The notes: generated by a model not told the origin, from the sequence alone. A DNA stretch of 64,000 nt from Candidatus Avelusimicrobium pullarium (GCA_944323745.1 CALUTQ010000001.1:672863-736862); one strand, 5' to 3'; numbered from the stretch's first letter, positions 14,213-22,991 are shown. Made by a program: numbers and translations.

Positions 14213-15670
14213 TTATTGCGGTAGATTAAGCAGCAGTTTCAGCCAATTTTCATACAAACGGTTGATGCTTTCGTTTTTTGCTATTAAATTATTGGCAATA
14301 AAGGCAAAGGCAATTAATTGGCCGTTGCGGTCTTTAACATAACCTGCCTGTGCTTTTACGCCGTCAATGGTGCCGCCTTTTACGTGTATGTCGCCCGTGC
14401 GATTAAACGGACGCAGAAACCGGCGCAGCAAAATTAAATCGCCGCGGTCGTCGGGGGTGGCCAGCGATTGGTAGTAATACGAAAAATAGGGGTGCTTGCT
14501 CATAAAAACAAGCAGGTCTATAAAGGTTTGGACGGTAATTTGATTGTCGCGCGAGAGGCCGCTTCCGTCGTATATTTGCAGGTTTTGGTCGGAAATGCCG
14601 TTTTTCTGCAAAAAAAGATGCAGCTGGTTTATGCCTTCGGCAAGGGTGCCGGTTTTGCCCGCATTGACGGCAAGCATACGCAAAAGCATTTCCGCATAAA
14701 AATTAAAACTGCGTTTATTGACGATATAAATAATGTCTTTAAGCGGCGGGGACTGATGCGTAAAAAGCAAGTTCATTTGGCTGTAATCGGGGCTTTGGTC
14801 AAGCAAAATGGCGCCGCCGGCAATTTCCACGCCGTCCTGTTCCAGTTGTTTAAGCAGCAAATCGGCCAACAGCTGCGGGGCGTCGGGCAAGGCGGCGCGA
14901 ATAGTCAGCCCTTTAAAGCGCGCCGTGGGGACGGTGCCGTAAATTTCCATATCATACTGGCCGGGGGCCGCGTACACATAGGCATTGTCGCGGCGGTCGG
15001 TTTTGCTGGCGGTTACAAAAGAACGAATTTTTAAGCCTTCCGTTTCGGGGGAAAAAGACGCCACGGAAACGGGGCCTTTGTCTTTGGGCTGGGGAGAAAA
15101 GACGATTTGAAAGGAATTGTCGTTAAAAGCCAGCGCCGTGGCCGGAGCGGCAAAATAATTGCCCATATTTTGCCAGTTTGTTTTATCGGGCAGAGACGGA
15201 CCGTCAAATAAAGATACGTCTGCATACAGGTTGCCCGTTATTTTTTTGATGCCGCTTTGACGTATTTTGCGGCTCCATTCTTTCAGCAAATCTTGCCAGG
15301 CAGGGCTGCCTTCCACACGGTCCGAGCCCAGCGTGGGGTCGCCCCCGCCGCGCACATACAGATTGCCGTGCAACGTGCCGTTTGAGTCCGGCAGGGCGTC
15401 TGTATAAACAGGGGTTTGAAACCGATAAAAGGGGCCGAAAGCGTCCAGCGCGGCGGCCGAGGTAAGCAGTTTGAGCGTGGAAGCCGGCGCCAGGCGCAAG
15501 TCCGCCTGAACGGAAAACAGGGGCTCGCCTTGCACATAAGCGGCGGCGGCCGCCCAAGAGGTGCCCTGCAAAACCGGTTGACGTCCGTCGGCCAAAATGC
15601 GTTGGGTCAAATCATCTGCCCAAGCATAAGGCGCGCACAGCAAACATAGCAAAAGCGGAAAAATACGCAT
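14213..15670 (-). CDS. dacB: D-Ala-D-Ala carboxypeptidase/endopeptidase (PBP4, DacB)
   Basis: 485 residues. A signal peptide ends at AWA (about residue 18). The three penicillin-binding motifs are present: STLK (Ser64-Lys67), SFN in KRSFNFYAEMLLR, and KGG in VKGGTIDGVKAQAGYV. The large insertion between motifs 1 and 2 (GDPTLGSD, NLYADVSLFD) marks the PBP4/S13 class. It trims or cuts peptidoglycan cross-links in the periplasm. The gene has no Shine-Dalgarno site but a TGC-TATTTT element 7 nt before the ATG. It stands alone, divergent from mgsA. Confidence 0.93.
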   Translation of the reverse strand: MRIFPLLLCLLCAPYAWADDLTQRILADGRQPVLQGTSWAAAAAYVQGEPLFSVQADLRLAPASTLKLLTSAAALDAFGPFYRFQTPVYTDALPDSNGTLHGNLYVRGGGDPTLGSDRVEGSPAWQDLLKEWSRKIRQSGIKKITGNLYADVSLFDGPSLPDKTNWQNMGNYFAAPATALAFNDNSFQIVFSPQPKDKGPVSVASFSPETEGLKIRSFVTASKTDRRDNAYVYAAPGQYDMEIYGTVPTARFKGLTIRAALPDAPQLLADLLLKQLEQDGVEIAGGAILLDQSPDYSQMNLLFTHQSPPLKDIIYIVNKRSFNFYAEMLLRMLAVNAGKTGTLAEGINQLHLFLQKNGISDQNLQIYDGSGLSRDNQITVQTFIDLLVFMSKHPYFSYYYQSLATPDDRGDLILLRRFLRPFNRTGDIHVKGGTIDGVKAQAGYVKDRNGQLIAFAFIANNLIAKNESINRLYENWLKLLLNLPQ

Positions 15671-15686
15671 ATATATTAAAATAGCA
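15671..15686 (-). promoter_or_regulatory. Leaderless promoter of dacB
   Basis: On the minus strand TGC-TATTTT (extended -10) is followed by 7 nt and the ATG. Confidence 0.5.
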
Positions 15687-15745
15687 AAGTTTGCGCTTGC
15701 TGCGAAAGTGATTATAAATGTTACAATAAGGCGACAGGAGCGTTT

Positions 15746-16192
15746 ATGATAATGATCCCTGAAATAAAAAATATCGCTTTAGTCGCCCACGACAACAAAA
15801 AGAAAGACTTGATGGAGTGGGCCGCTTTTAACAAAGACAGTCTTTGCCGGCACCATTTGTTTGCCACCGGCACAACAGGCACCCTGCTGCAGCAGGAGCT
15901 GGGCTGCCCCGTGTACTGCTACAACAGCGGTCCGTTTGGTGGGGACCAGCAGATCGGCGCGGCCATTTCGGAAGGCAAAATTCATATGCTTATTTTCTTT
16001 TGGGACCCGCTTAACCAGTTGCCCCACGATCCGGACGTGAAAGCGCTGCTGCGCTTGGCGGCGGTGTGGAATATTCCGGTAGCGTGTAACAGGGCCACGG
16101 CCGATTTTCTGATTTCTTCGCCGTTGTTTGCCCGCCCGTACGAAAAAATATTGCCTGATTACAGCCCGTATTTAAATCGTTTCAAAAAATAA
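15746..16192 (+). CDS. mgsA: Methylglyoxal synthase
   Basis: 148 residues, with the signature run [31 protein letters not shown] and [20 protein letters not shown]. The catalytic aspartates correspond to Asp67 (GGDQQ) and Asp97 (HDPD); His94 is also conserved. It converts dihydroxyacetone phosphate to methylglyoxal and phosphate, a bypass used when sugar phosphates pile up. AGGAG (15736-15740) lies 5 nt before the ATG at 15746. A second ATG two codons later is possible. A terminator closes the single-gene unit. Confidence 0.96.
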   Translation: MIMIPEIKNIALVAHDNKKKDLMEWAAFNKDSLCRHHLFATGTTGTLLQQELGCPVYCYNSGPFGGDQQIGAAISEGKIHMLIFFWDPLNQLPHDPDVKALLRLAAVWNIPVACNRATADFLISSPLFARPYEKILPDYSPYLNRFKK

Positions 16193-16201
16193 AACAGCCA
16201 T

Positions 16202-16227
16202 TAAAAAACCCCGCTTTGGCGGGGTTT
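16202..16227. terminator. Bidirectional terminator between mgsA and the membrane protein gene
   Basis: AAAACCCCGC and GCGGGGTTTT pair around a TTTG tetraloop. Confidence 0.88.
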
Positions 16228-16243
16228 TCGTTCAAAACGACGG

Positions 16244-17815
16244 TTAAAACCAGGGGTACCATTTGTCCCGGTCGCGGATGTTAATAATCAGCGCCGCCAC
16301 CAGCATATCGCGCGAAGATAGCGCCTGCGGCTTGTCCATATTACAAATAAAACGGTTGAAAACGGAGCAGGCATTTTCTATGCGTCCTTGGCTGTCCATC
16401 GGCCCTTCTATGCGGTAGCTGGCCCGCAAAAGCCCCCATAAATGACCGGTAAATTTGCGGATAACGGCTTTGAGGGCATTGTCCTCTGTAATATGGGCCA
16501 CCACATTGCGTTGTTTGTCCAGCAGCTGCCATTGACGCAGATAGGCAAAGCGTTTTCTCTCCAGCAAAAATACTTCTTTAGATTTGACGAAATAGGCCAA
16601 ATAACATTCCTTTTTCAGCCCGAAGCCGCGTTGTATAACATAAACGGCTTTGTGCCCTTTTCCGTCATACAGGGCAAACTGACGCAGCACCAGCTGCGAC
16701 CACAGCAGCCCGCAAATAAAAATAACAAATCCCAGCGGTATGATTAAAGATACCGCCGAATAAATGGTGTTGTATGTAAAAGCGCTTATTTTGATGACGT
16801 GGGTGCTTTCCAGTATGCCCGTAAAAGCCATTACCAGCACGGCCGCCACAATCAGCATCAGTCCGCCAAACAAGAACAAACTGTCCCACCGGCTGGAAAG
16901 AGACAGCAGCACATTGCCCTGATTGTCCCGCGCGCGGTAAATCAGCGACGGGGTGCCGTACAAACGGCGGAATTTGATGGGGAAAGGCGAATGGGGGTTA
17001 ACCTGTTCGCTCAGGTTGGCCGGTTTTATAAAAAGGCGCACCGCCAATGCTCCGGCTTGAAGCAAAACATATAAAAACAACAGCAGTACCAGCACATCAA
17101 ACCCGCGGCCCAGCTGCTGAATGTAAGGAGGCATATTGCGCGTAACCAGCGTAACGGGAAGAAACGGTTTTGCCGCCGCCTTAACTGCGGGCGCCGGCTG
17201 TGCTTGCTCGGCCGGTTCAATTTTGACGGCTTGCAGGGGCTGGTCTGTCAGCAGGCTTTCTTGGCTGACGGCGGGCAATGCCTCTATGTCATAGGCGCGC
17301 GCATCGGCAATGTCCATTTCCAGCACGGGGGCCTGCAGCTGTTGCTCCACAGGGGAAATAAGCGAAAAAATAAGATCCGTCTGTGCATAAGACAAGTCTT
17401 TGGCTAATACGGAATAAGCCTGACCGGAAATTAAAAAATAGCCGGAGCTGAAATCATTTTTGGGGGTAAAAAAACTGATGTAGAAAAACGGTTCACCGGT
17501 GGAAAAATCAATGCGTTTTATTTCTTCGCCGGTATAGGTATTGCCCACCACCTGCATCTTTTTGTTTTTCACTTCCACCAAATCGTTTTGGGTTTTTTGT
17601 TCAATGCAGGCTTCGGTTTTACATTCGGGCACGGTTTTAAAATCAATGCGGGAAGAGCCCTTCAGCACCGACATTACCGCCCCCGCGGCCGGTTTTTCCG
17701 CCGCAGTCCAGCCCGACGGCAAGTCTATGGTAAACCGGCCGTCTGTAGACGTAAATACCGCCGCGTTAGCCGCAGTAGCAAAACACAGTAAAAGGGCGAT
17801 GAAAAACTGTTTCAT
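16244..17815 (-). CDS. Exported/membrane protein of unknown function
   Basis: 523 residues from the ATG at 17815 (a TTG eight codons upstream is less likely). Order: signal peptide ending ANA (about residue 19), a periplasmic domain of about 200 residues that begins VFTSTDGRFTIDLPSGW, as in PsbP/DUF1795-like folds, with two Cys, a Pro/Ala-rich linker, a membrane segment, then a beta-rich stretch (LIYRARDNQGNVLLSL), two further membrane segments, and a C-terminal cytoplasmic region with FALYDGKGHKAVYVIQRG and LERKRFAYLRQWQLLDK. The beta-strand pattern around the membrane helices loosely recalls LURP-one/scramblase-like domains, but this is a weak impression. No operon partner. Function unknown. 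Confidence 0.7.
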   Translation of the reverse strand: MKQFFIALLLCFATAANAAVFTSTDGRFTIDLPSGWTAAEKPAAGAVMSVLKGSSRIDFKTVPECKTEACIEQKTQNDLVEVKNKKMQVVGNTYTGEEIKRIDFSTGEPFFYISFFTPKNDFSSGYFLISGQAYSVLAKDLSYAQTDLIFSLISPVEQQLQAPVLEMDIADARAYDIEALPAVSQESLLTDQPLQAVKIEPAEQAQPAPAVKAAAKPFLPVTLVTRNMPPYIQQLGRGFDVLVLLLFLYVLLQAGALAVRLFIKPANLSEQVNPHSPFPIKFRRLYGTPSLIYRARDNQGNVLLSLSSRWDSLFLFGGLMLIVAAVLVMAFTGILESTHVIKISAFTYNTIYSAVSLIIPLGFVIFICGLLWSQLVLRQFALYDGKGHKAVYVIQRGFGLKKECYLAYFVKSKEVFLLERKRFAYLRQWQLLDKQRNVVAHITEDNALKAVIRKFTGHLWGLLRASYRIEGPMDSQGRIENACSVFNRFICNMDKPQALSSRDMLVAALIINIRDRDKWYPWF

Positions 17816-17926
17816 ACCTGTTCCCGTTGGGGGACGCAATATAACTTATTATATATAATTTCTTCCCGCGTACGCGCAAGTGCCGGCTGAGAGAAAAAGA
17901 AATGAGCTTTGGGGCCATTTTTTCCG

Positions 17927-17956
17927 TTGCCCGCAGAGGGGGAAAAGTGTTATCAT
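17927..17956 (+). promoter_or_regulatory. Promoter of the M24 peptidase-efp operon
   Basis: TTGCCC (17927-17932), 18-bp spacer, TATCAT (17951-17956), about 30 nt before the ATG. A GAGGAG ribosome site lies in the leader. Confidence 0.5.
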
Positions 17957-17986
17957 AATAAGGTATATAGCAGAGGAGTTTTTGAT

Positions 17987-19048
17987 ATGGCATTACAACA
18001 AAGAGTGATGGAAAAAATAGCCGCACTGAAAAATTTAATGAAACGGGACGGTTTTGACGGGCTCGTCATTACCAACAACATAGACCAGTTTTACATCCTC
18101 GGTTTCTATTTTTATCCGGCGGAAGCGGTGCTGCTTTTACAGGAAAGCGGCCTGATTTGCTTTACCCGCCAGCTGTATGTAGACCCTTTGACGCAGAAAT
18201 ATCCGTTTGTACAAATTGTAGGGCAGGATAAACAAATGGCCGCCGCCGCCGTAAAAGAAGCCGCCCGCTTGGGGCTTAAGCGCGTCGGGTTTGACGCTTC
18301 TAAAGAGAATTATATGGCGGGCAGCCTGTTTAAAGCCGCCGGCTTTGTCGAGGCGGACAGCTACGTCAGCCTGTTGCGTCAGGTAAAAGACGAATATGAA
18401 GTGGCCGCCTTGCGCGACAGCAACCGCATTGCTTATGAAACGTATGAATACATTAAACCGTTGCTTAAAACCGGCGTGAGCGAGTTTGAAGTAGCCGCCG
18501 AGATGGAAAAATTTATGCGCATCAAAGGCGCTTCTGCCACGTCGTTTTTAACCATTATTGCCTTTGGCGAAAATACGGCTAACCCCCACCACGAAACTTC
18601 TCACCGCAAACTGCAGGATAATGAGGCCGTGCTGATGGATTTCGGCTGTATTTACAACGGCTATTGCTCCGACATTACCCGCAGCTGGTGGCACGGCGAC
18701 AACGAGCCGGAAGAATATACCAAAATTTGGCATATTACGGACAAAGCCCGTCAGGCCGGCATCGCGGCCGAAAAACCGGGCGTGCCCGCCCAACAGGTGG
18801 ACGCAACGGCCCGCGGCATTATTACCGCCGCCGGCTACGGCCCCTATTTTACGCACCGGCTGGGCCACGGCGTAGGGTTGGAAATTCACGAAGAACCCTG
18901 CAACGACCAGACCACCAAAGCCGTGCTTAAAAAAGGCAACGTAATTACCGTAGAACCCGGCATTTATCTGCCCGGAAAATACGGCGTGCGGTTGGAAGAT
19001 ACCACCGTGGTTACCGAAACGGGGGCGGATATTTTAACCCGTAAATAA
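17987..19048 (+). CDS. M24 family Xaa-Pro aminopeptidase, first copy
   Basis: 353 residues from the ATG at 17987 with GAGGAG 9 nt upstream. An N-terminal creatinase-like domain (MKRDGFDGLVITNNIDQFYILGF) is followed by the pita-bread fold with the five metal ligands in MDFGCIYNGYCSDITRSW (two Asp), HRLGHGVGLEIHE (His), VEPGIY (Glu) and GVRLEDT (Glu). It removes the first residue from peptides with proline second, in the cytoplasm. It is followed 2 nt later by a paralog and then efp, a neighbourhood also known from Firmicutes (an M24 peptidase before efp). Confidence 0.92.
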   Translation: MALQQRVMEKIAALKNLMKRDGFDGLVITNNIDQFYILGFYFYPAEAVLLLQESGLICFTRQLYVDPLTQKYPFVQIVGQDKQMAAAAVKEAARLGLKRVGFDASKENYMAGSLFKAAGFVEADSYVSLLRQVKDEYEVAALRDSNRIAYETYEYIKPLLKTGVSEFEVAAEMEKFMRIKGASATSFLTIIAFGENTANPHHETSHRKLQDNEAVLMDFGCIYNGYCSDITRSWWHGDNEPEEYTKIWHITDKARQAGIAAEKPGVPAQQVDATARGIITAAGYGPYFTHRLGHGVGLEIHEEPCNDQTTKAVLKKGNVITVEPGIYLPGKYGVRLEDTTVVTETGADILTRK

Positions 19049-19050
19049 GT

Positions 19051-20103
19051 ATGAAAAACATAAGCGAACAACGCCTGAAAGACTTTCAGAAACTGCTTAA
19101 AGACGCCCGCCTGGACGGATATATTTGCTTGAGCGCGTTGGAACTGCGTTATTTTTCCGGCTTGGACTTGGAGGCGGAAGAAGCCGTCTTTTTGCTTACG
19201 CCGCGCAAAGCCTATTGCTTAACCAAAAAAATGATGGTGCCCAAAATAGCGGCGGCAAAGGCGTTTACCGTAAAAGCGGTGCCCGGGGATATGCTGGGGG
19301 CCGCGTTGGAATTGGCAGCCGCCAAAAAATGGACCCGCTTGGCCTTTGACCCCCAAAGCGCCGATTTTGTGCGCGGCGAAAAATTGGCTCAAGCCGGCTT
19401 AAGCCGTTTGGAAGGCGGCATGGCGGAAATGCGCAAAGCCAAATATGCCGATGAATTGGAGTTGATTAAAAAAGCCTGCCGCATCGCTTCGGCGGCGTTT
19501 GAAGAAGTAAAACCCCAAATCAAAACCGGTATGAGCGAAGAAGACGTACGCATTCTGATTGGCCTGGCTATGATGAAGCGCGGGGCGGATAGCATTCCGT
19601 TTAACATCGTCTGCTTTGGCGAAAATTGTGCCGATTGCCACCATACCCCTTCGGCCAAGCGCAAATTGAAAAAGAACGAAGCCGTATTAATGGATTTCGG
19701 TTGTTTTTATAAGGGCTATTGTTCGGATATGACCCGCAGCTGGTGGCACGGCGATAAAGAGCCGGCCGAATACAGCAAAATTTGGCATATTGTCGCTATG
19801 GCTAAAGAAGCCGCCGGCGGCCTGCTGCGTGCCGGCCTGCCCGTGGCAGCGGTGGACAAGGCCGCCCGTGACGTGATTGAAGACGCCGGCTACGGCCCCT
19901 ATTTTATCCATACCACCGGCCACGCCATCGGGCTGGAAGTGCACGAAGCCCCCATAGAGCGCGCCAATGCCATTGGCGAGCTGGAAGAAAATTACGTCGT
20001 TACCGTAGAACCCGGCATTTATCTGCCCGGCAAATACGGCGTGCGCTTGGAAGACAGCTTCCAAGTGACCAAAAACGGCAGCAAAAATTTGACGCAAAAT
20101 TAA
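19051..20103 (+). CDS. M24 family Xaa-Pro aminopeptidase, second copy
   Basis: 350 residues, a tandem paralog of the preceding gene with the same domain order and ligands: MDFGCFYKGYCSDMTRSW, HTTGHAIGLEVHE, VEPGIYLPGKYGVRLEDS. Compared with the first copy the N-terminal domain has diverged strongly (LSALELRYFSGLDLEAEEAVF), while the catalytic part remains close, suggesting a shift in substrate recognition or dimer contacts. The ATG follows the previous stop by 2 nt, so expression is coupled. A duplication followed by divergence is the simplest reading. Confidence 0.9.
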   Translation: MKNISEQRLKDFQKLLKDARLDGYICLSALELRYFSGLDLEAEEAVFLLTPRKAYCLTKKMMVPKIAAAKAFTVKAVPGDMLGAALELAAAKKWTRLAFDPQSADFVRGEKLAQAGLSRLEGGMAEMRKAKYADELELIKKACRIASAAFEEVKPQIKTGMSEEDVRILIGLAMMKRGADSIPFNIVCFGENCADCHHTPSAKRKLKKNEAVLMDFGCFYKGYCSDMTRSWWHGDKEPAEYSKIWHIVAMAKEAAGGLLRAGLPVAAVDKAARDVIEDAGYGPYFIHTTGHAIGLEVHEAPIERANAIGELEENYVVTVEPGIYLPGKYGVRLEDSFQVTKNGSKNLTQN

Positions 20104-20144
20104 CGGGCTTGCCGCAAGGCCGCCCGCAAAGAGGTACAAAAGTT

Positions 20145-20717
20145 ATGATTAACACCACTCAGTTTCACGACGGACTGATTTTTGAGGATGAGAACGGACA
20201 GATTGTGGAAATCGTAGAATTCCAACATCACCGCAAAAGCCAGGCCCGCGCCGTGGTGCGCGTAAAACTGCGCAATATTCACACCGGTTCTTTGATTGAA
20301 ACGGCCTACCGGCCCGAAGATAAATTTAAAGAAGTGGAAGTGGAAAAACGCCCGTTTACTTATTTGTATGACGAAGGCGATATGGCTGTGTTTATGAACA
20401 GCGAAAACTATGAGCAGGTATCCGTGCCCATAGAAAAACTCAAAGACCAGAAAAAATATTTGAAAGACAATATGGAAACGACGGGCATTTATATTAACGG
20501 GCAGTTGCTCAATATGGAATTGCCCATTAAAGTGCCCCTTACCGTGGCTTCCACCGTGCCGGGCGTAAAAGGCGATACCGTTGCCAATATGACCAAAATG
20601 GCCACCCTGGAAACGGGCGCCGAAATTAAAGTGCCGCTTTTTATTAACGAAGGCGACAAAATTTTGGTGGATACCCGCACCGGTTCTTATGTAGAACGCG
20701 TGGTGGAACCCAAATAA
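20145..20717 (+). CDS. efp: Translation elongation factor P with Gln at the modification site
   Basis: 190 residues, the normal EF-P length, with three beta domains and the typical FTYLYDEGDMAVFMNSENYEQ and VPGVKGDT blocks. EF-P rescues ribosomes stalled at proline runs. The loop that reaches the peptidyl-transferase centre reads HHRKSQARAVV; aligned without gaps to the usual HVKPGKGAAF loop, the modified Lys (or Arg) becomes Gln33, and the PG turn is lost. The ATG at 20145 fits the conserved N-terminus and follows an AGAGG site; an in-frame TTG-type start further upstream is not needed. The stop overlaps the next start (TAATG). Confidence 0.93.
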   Translation: MINTTQFHDGLIFEDENGQIVEIVEFQHHRKSQARAVVRVKLRNIHTGSLIETAYRPEDKFKEVEVEKRPFTYLYDEGDMAVFMNSENYEQVSVPIEKLKDQKKYLKDNMETTGIYINGQLLNMELPIKVPLTVASTVPGVKGDTVANMTKMATLETGAEIKVPLFINEGDKILVDTRTGSYVERVVEPK

Positions 20718-21172
20718 TGTTTTGGTGCAAGCGTGCGTCGGCACTGTGTGCGGCTTTGCTGCTTGGTTCGGCGGCGCACGCTTTTACTTTTTCGTACGGA
20801 AGTTTGTTTGACGTAAAAGACGTAAAAAACGAAAACGGCGTGTTGCTTATGCCGCTTTCGGGCGGGAAATACAAAAACGTAAAAGTGCTGGATAAAGACA
20901 TATACGATTTCCTGCTGCAGTGCACAAAAGATTGCCGCTATGCCGTGCAGGACGCGCAGTTTGTATCGGTAGATTACCGCAAGGCATTGACTAATGAACG
21001 TATGTTGATTGCCGATGTGGACTTTAACGGACAGCTGGCGCTTACGTTTCTGGTGTTTAAAAACAAAAACGGTTTTCGGGTTAAAACGCCCGATGAGGCG
21101 GTTTTTAAAGACCGGAAACTGGAACAACGGGTCAAGGCCTATATCACCCGCTTGGCGGAGAAAACTTTATGA
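20717..21172 (+). CDS. Exported protein of unknown function
   Basis: 151 residues, translationally coupled to efp by a TAATG overlap. A signal peptide (basic MFWCKR start, hydrophobic core, AHA cleavage near residue 22) precedes a small domain with two close cysteines (CTKDC) and mixed beta/alpha character. I do not recognise the family. It shares a 4-bp ATGA overlap with the DUF192 gene that follows, so the three are one translation unit. Periplasmic location is inferred from the signal peptide. Confidence 0.75.
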   Translation: MFWCKRASALCAALLLGSAAHAFTFSYGSLFDVKDVKNENGVLLMPLSGGKYKNVKVLDKDIYDFLLQCTKDCRYAVQDAQFVSVDYRKALTNERMLIADVDFNGQLALTFLVFKNKNGFRVKTPDEAVFKDRKLEQRVKAYITRLAEKTL

Positions 21173-21504
21173 AATGCGTATTGGATAACGGGGCCGTGCT
21201 GGCGCAGGAAGTGGAAACGGCCCGCAGTTTTTTTAAACGTTTAAAAGGCCTGATGTTTCGCCGCAGTTTGGACAAAAACACGGCATTGCTGCTTGCCCCG
21301 TGCGTGCAAATTCACACCTGTTTTATGCGCTTTGCCATTGACGTGCTTTTTCTGGCCGAAGACGGCAGCGTGCTGTATGTAAAAGAAAATATGAAACCCT
21401 GGCGCGTAAGCCCCATTGTCTGCCACGCCGTGCAAACGCTGGAGTTTGCCGCCGGCACGCTTAAAGGACGCGTAAAAGTGGGCCAGCGCGTAGATTTTAA
21501 ATAA
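21169..21504 (+). CDS. DUF192 family protein
   Basis: 111 residues. The DUF192 marks are RLKGLMFRRSL, then IHTCFMRFAIDVLFLAEDGSVLYV and the C-terminal LEFAAGTLKGRVKVGQRV. No signal peptide, so it is probably cytoplasmic, unlike the lipoprotein DUF192 paralog at 28.1-28.5 kb. The biochemical role of the family is not settled. It starts inside the end of the preceding gene (ATGA overlap). Confidence 0.88.
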   Translation: MKCVLDNGAVLAQEVETARSFFKRLKGLMFRRSLDKNTALLLAPCVQIHTCFMRFAIDVLFLAEDGSVLYVKENMKPWRVSPIVCHAVQTLEFAAGTLKGRVKVGQRVDFK

Positions 21505-21515
21505 CAGAGGAACCG

Positions 21516-22265
21516 ATGAAAAAACTATTTTTAACCATACTGGCCTGTGCGGCGCTGACGCTGCCGGTGCAGGCGCGTAATATTTGGGACGATTTTGCCG
21601 CCAACGTATCGCAGGACAACGTGCGCGCCTTTACCAAAGACTTAGGCGGTCTGATCGGCTCGGGCACCTATACCACCGGCCGCGTATTGGGCTGGGGCGG
21701 CTTTCAAATCGGGCCGCGCGGCACAATGATTTTTAAAATGAGTAAAGGCAAAAACGAAAGCACGCATACGGCCCTGGGTGAGCGCGACGAAGTGGGGGAA
21801 GTGTTTTACCCGTGGCTGCAGGCCGATATCGGGATGCCCTTTCGTCTGGACGGGTTTATCCGCGCCAGCAGCTATCAGGGAATGACGATTGCCGGCGGCG
21901 GCCTGCGCTGGGGCATTACGCGCCCCAACGAAATGCTGGGTTCTTTCCAGCCGATGCTGGTGATATCGGGCCACAGTGCCAGCGCGCGCGATTTTTCCGC
22001 CACGCATTACAATGCCAGCTTGGTGCTTTCTATGAAATTTAAGTATTTTGTACCATATATCGGCGGCGGGGTAGATTATACCACCCTGCATATCAACCAG
22101 GCCGACAACGCGCCCGAACTGGTGGGCGAAAGCGAGTACGCCACCACGGCGCGCGCCACGGTGGGGCTTAATTTTAAACTGCCTTCTTATTTAGATTTAA
22201 GCCTGGCCGCCAACTACGCTTATTACGGTTTGGGAGCGGAGGCTTCTGTTTCTTTACGGTTCTGA
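21516..22265 (+). CDS. Predicted outer-membrane beta-barrel protein
   Basis: 249 residues. A signal peptide ends at VQA (about residue 20). After a short helical region (WDDFAANVSQDNVRAF) the chain shows alternating strands with aromatic girdles: FIRASSYQGMTIAGGGLRWGI, VLSMKFKYFVPYIGGGVDY, ATVGLNFKLP, LDLSLAANYAYYGL. It ends in VSLRF, the terminal aromatic signal recognised by the BAM machinery. Probably about 8-10 strands. It follows the DUF192 gene by 11 nt with an AGAGGAACC site. No porin family is recognised. Confidence 0.7.
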   Translation: MKKLFLTILACAALTLPVQARNIWDDFAANVSQDNVRAFTKDLGGLIGSGTYTTGRVLGWGGFQIGPRGTMIFKMSKGKNESTHTALGERDEVGEVFYPWLQADIGMPFRLDGFIRASSYQGMTIAGGGLRWGITRPNEMLGSFQPMLVISGHSASARDFSATHYNASLVLSMKFKYFVPYIGGGVDYTTLHINQADNAPELVGESEYATTARATVGLNFKLPSYLDLSLAANYAYYGLGAEASVSLRF

Positions 22266-22266
22266 T

Positions 22267-22893
22267 ATGAAAAAATTTCTGTTGCTTTTGAGTCTGTGTG
22301 TATGGGCTTTGCCCGGGCAGGCAAAAGTGCTGCCGGGGGCTTTGCCTGTTATTTCGTTTAACGATAAAACACAGACGGAAGCATTGGCAGAAGCCGTCAA
22401 AGAGCAGGATGCCGTTTTGCGCGAAAGGCTGAAATTGGACGGCTGCCGCCCGCTGTGGGCCGATTTTACCCGCCAAATGCAAACGCTGCCGCAATTGGCG
22501 GCGCAGGCGTGTGAAGCATTCCAAGAGGTCGGCGGCGATTGTGCCCAGTTGGGGGCCTATGTGTTTCGGCAAGCCGAAAGAGACATCGCCGGACGTAAAG
22601 GGGCCTTGTTGCTTGCCGGCTATCGGCAAGGGTTTATCACCGATGAAGAAAGCGTAAAGCTGGTGACGGATATGCAAAACCATTTAATTTTGGGCATTAT
22701 GCCGGCTATCGTTACCTTTCTGCCCCAAGCCTATTGGGTGGACTCCTGCGGGCAGCTGTATGATTTTGCCGTCAACGTAAACGTAACAAACCAAAAAATG
22801 TACGATTATGTTTGCTCCCATTCTTTGCCGGCTATAGAAAACATTCTGCAAGACATCATTGAAAACAAAGAGTTTATCCATCCGGATCTCTGA
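22267..22893 (+). CDS. Exported protein of unknown function
   Basis: 208 residues. A clear signal peptide (MKKFLLLLSLCVWALPGQA) is followed by a helical domain with five cysteines (for example GGDCAQ, DSCGQ and DYVCSH), which suggests disulfide bonding in the periplasm. The start lies 1 nt after the barrel gene stop, so the two are coupled and may work together at the outer membrane. I do not recognise the family. Confidence 0.72.
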   Translation: MKKFLLLLSLCVWALPGQAKVLPGALPVISFNDKTQTEALAEAVKEQDAVLRERLKLDGCRPLWADFTRQMQTLPQLAAQACEAFQEVGGDCAQLGAYVFRQAERDIAGRKGALLLAGYRQGFITDEESVKLVTDMQNHLILGIMPAIVTFLPQAYWVDSCGQLYDFAVNVNVTNQKMYDYVCSHSLPAIENILQDIIENKEFIHPDL

Positions 22894-22896
22894 TAC

Positions 22897-22928
22897 CCAT
22901 AAGCCCTACCTTTACATAGGTCTTATGG
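22897..22928 (+). other. Imperfect hairpin between exported-protein genes
   Basis: CCATAAG-C-CCTA and TAGG-T-CTTATGG form a 12-position stem with one mismatch and an 8-nt loop. No T run follows, so it is not a standard terminator; it could stabilise the 3' end of the upstream mRNA or act as an operator for the promoter just downstream. Confidence 0.45.
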
Positions 22929-22931
22929 CCC

Positions 22932-22960
22932 TTGTGTTAAGCCGATTAAACTTCCATAAT
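22932..22960 (+). promoter_or_regulatory. Promoter of the exported-protein gene at 22992
   Basis: TTGTGT (22932-22937), 17-bp spacer, CATAAT (22955-22960). The leader carries a strong GGGAGG site. Confidence 0.5.
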
Positions 22961-22991
22961 ATATAAAAATACAAAGGGAGGACGTTTTTAT

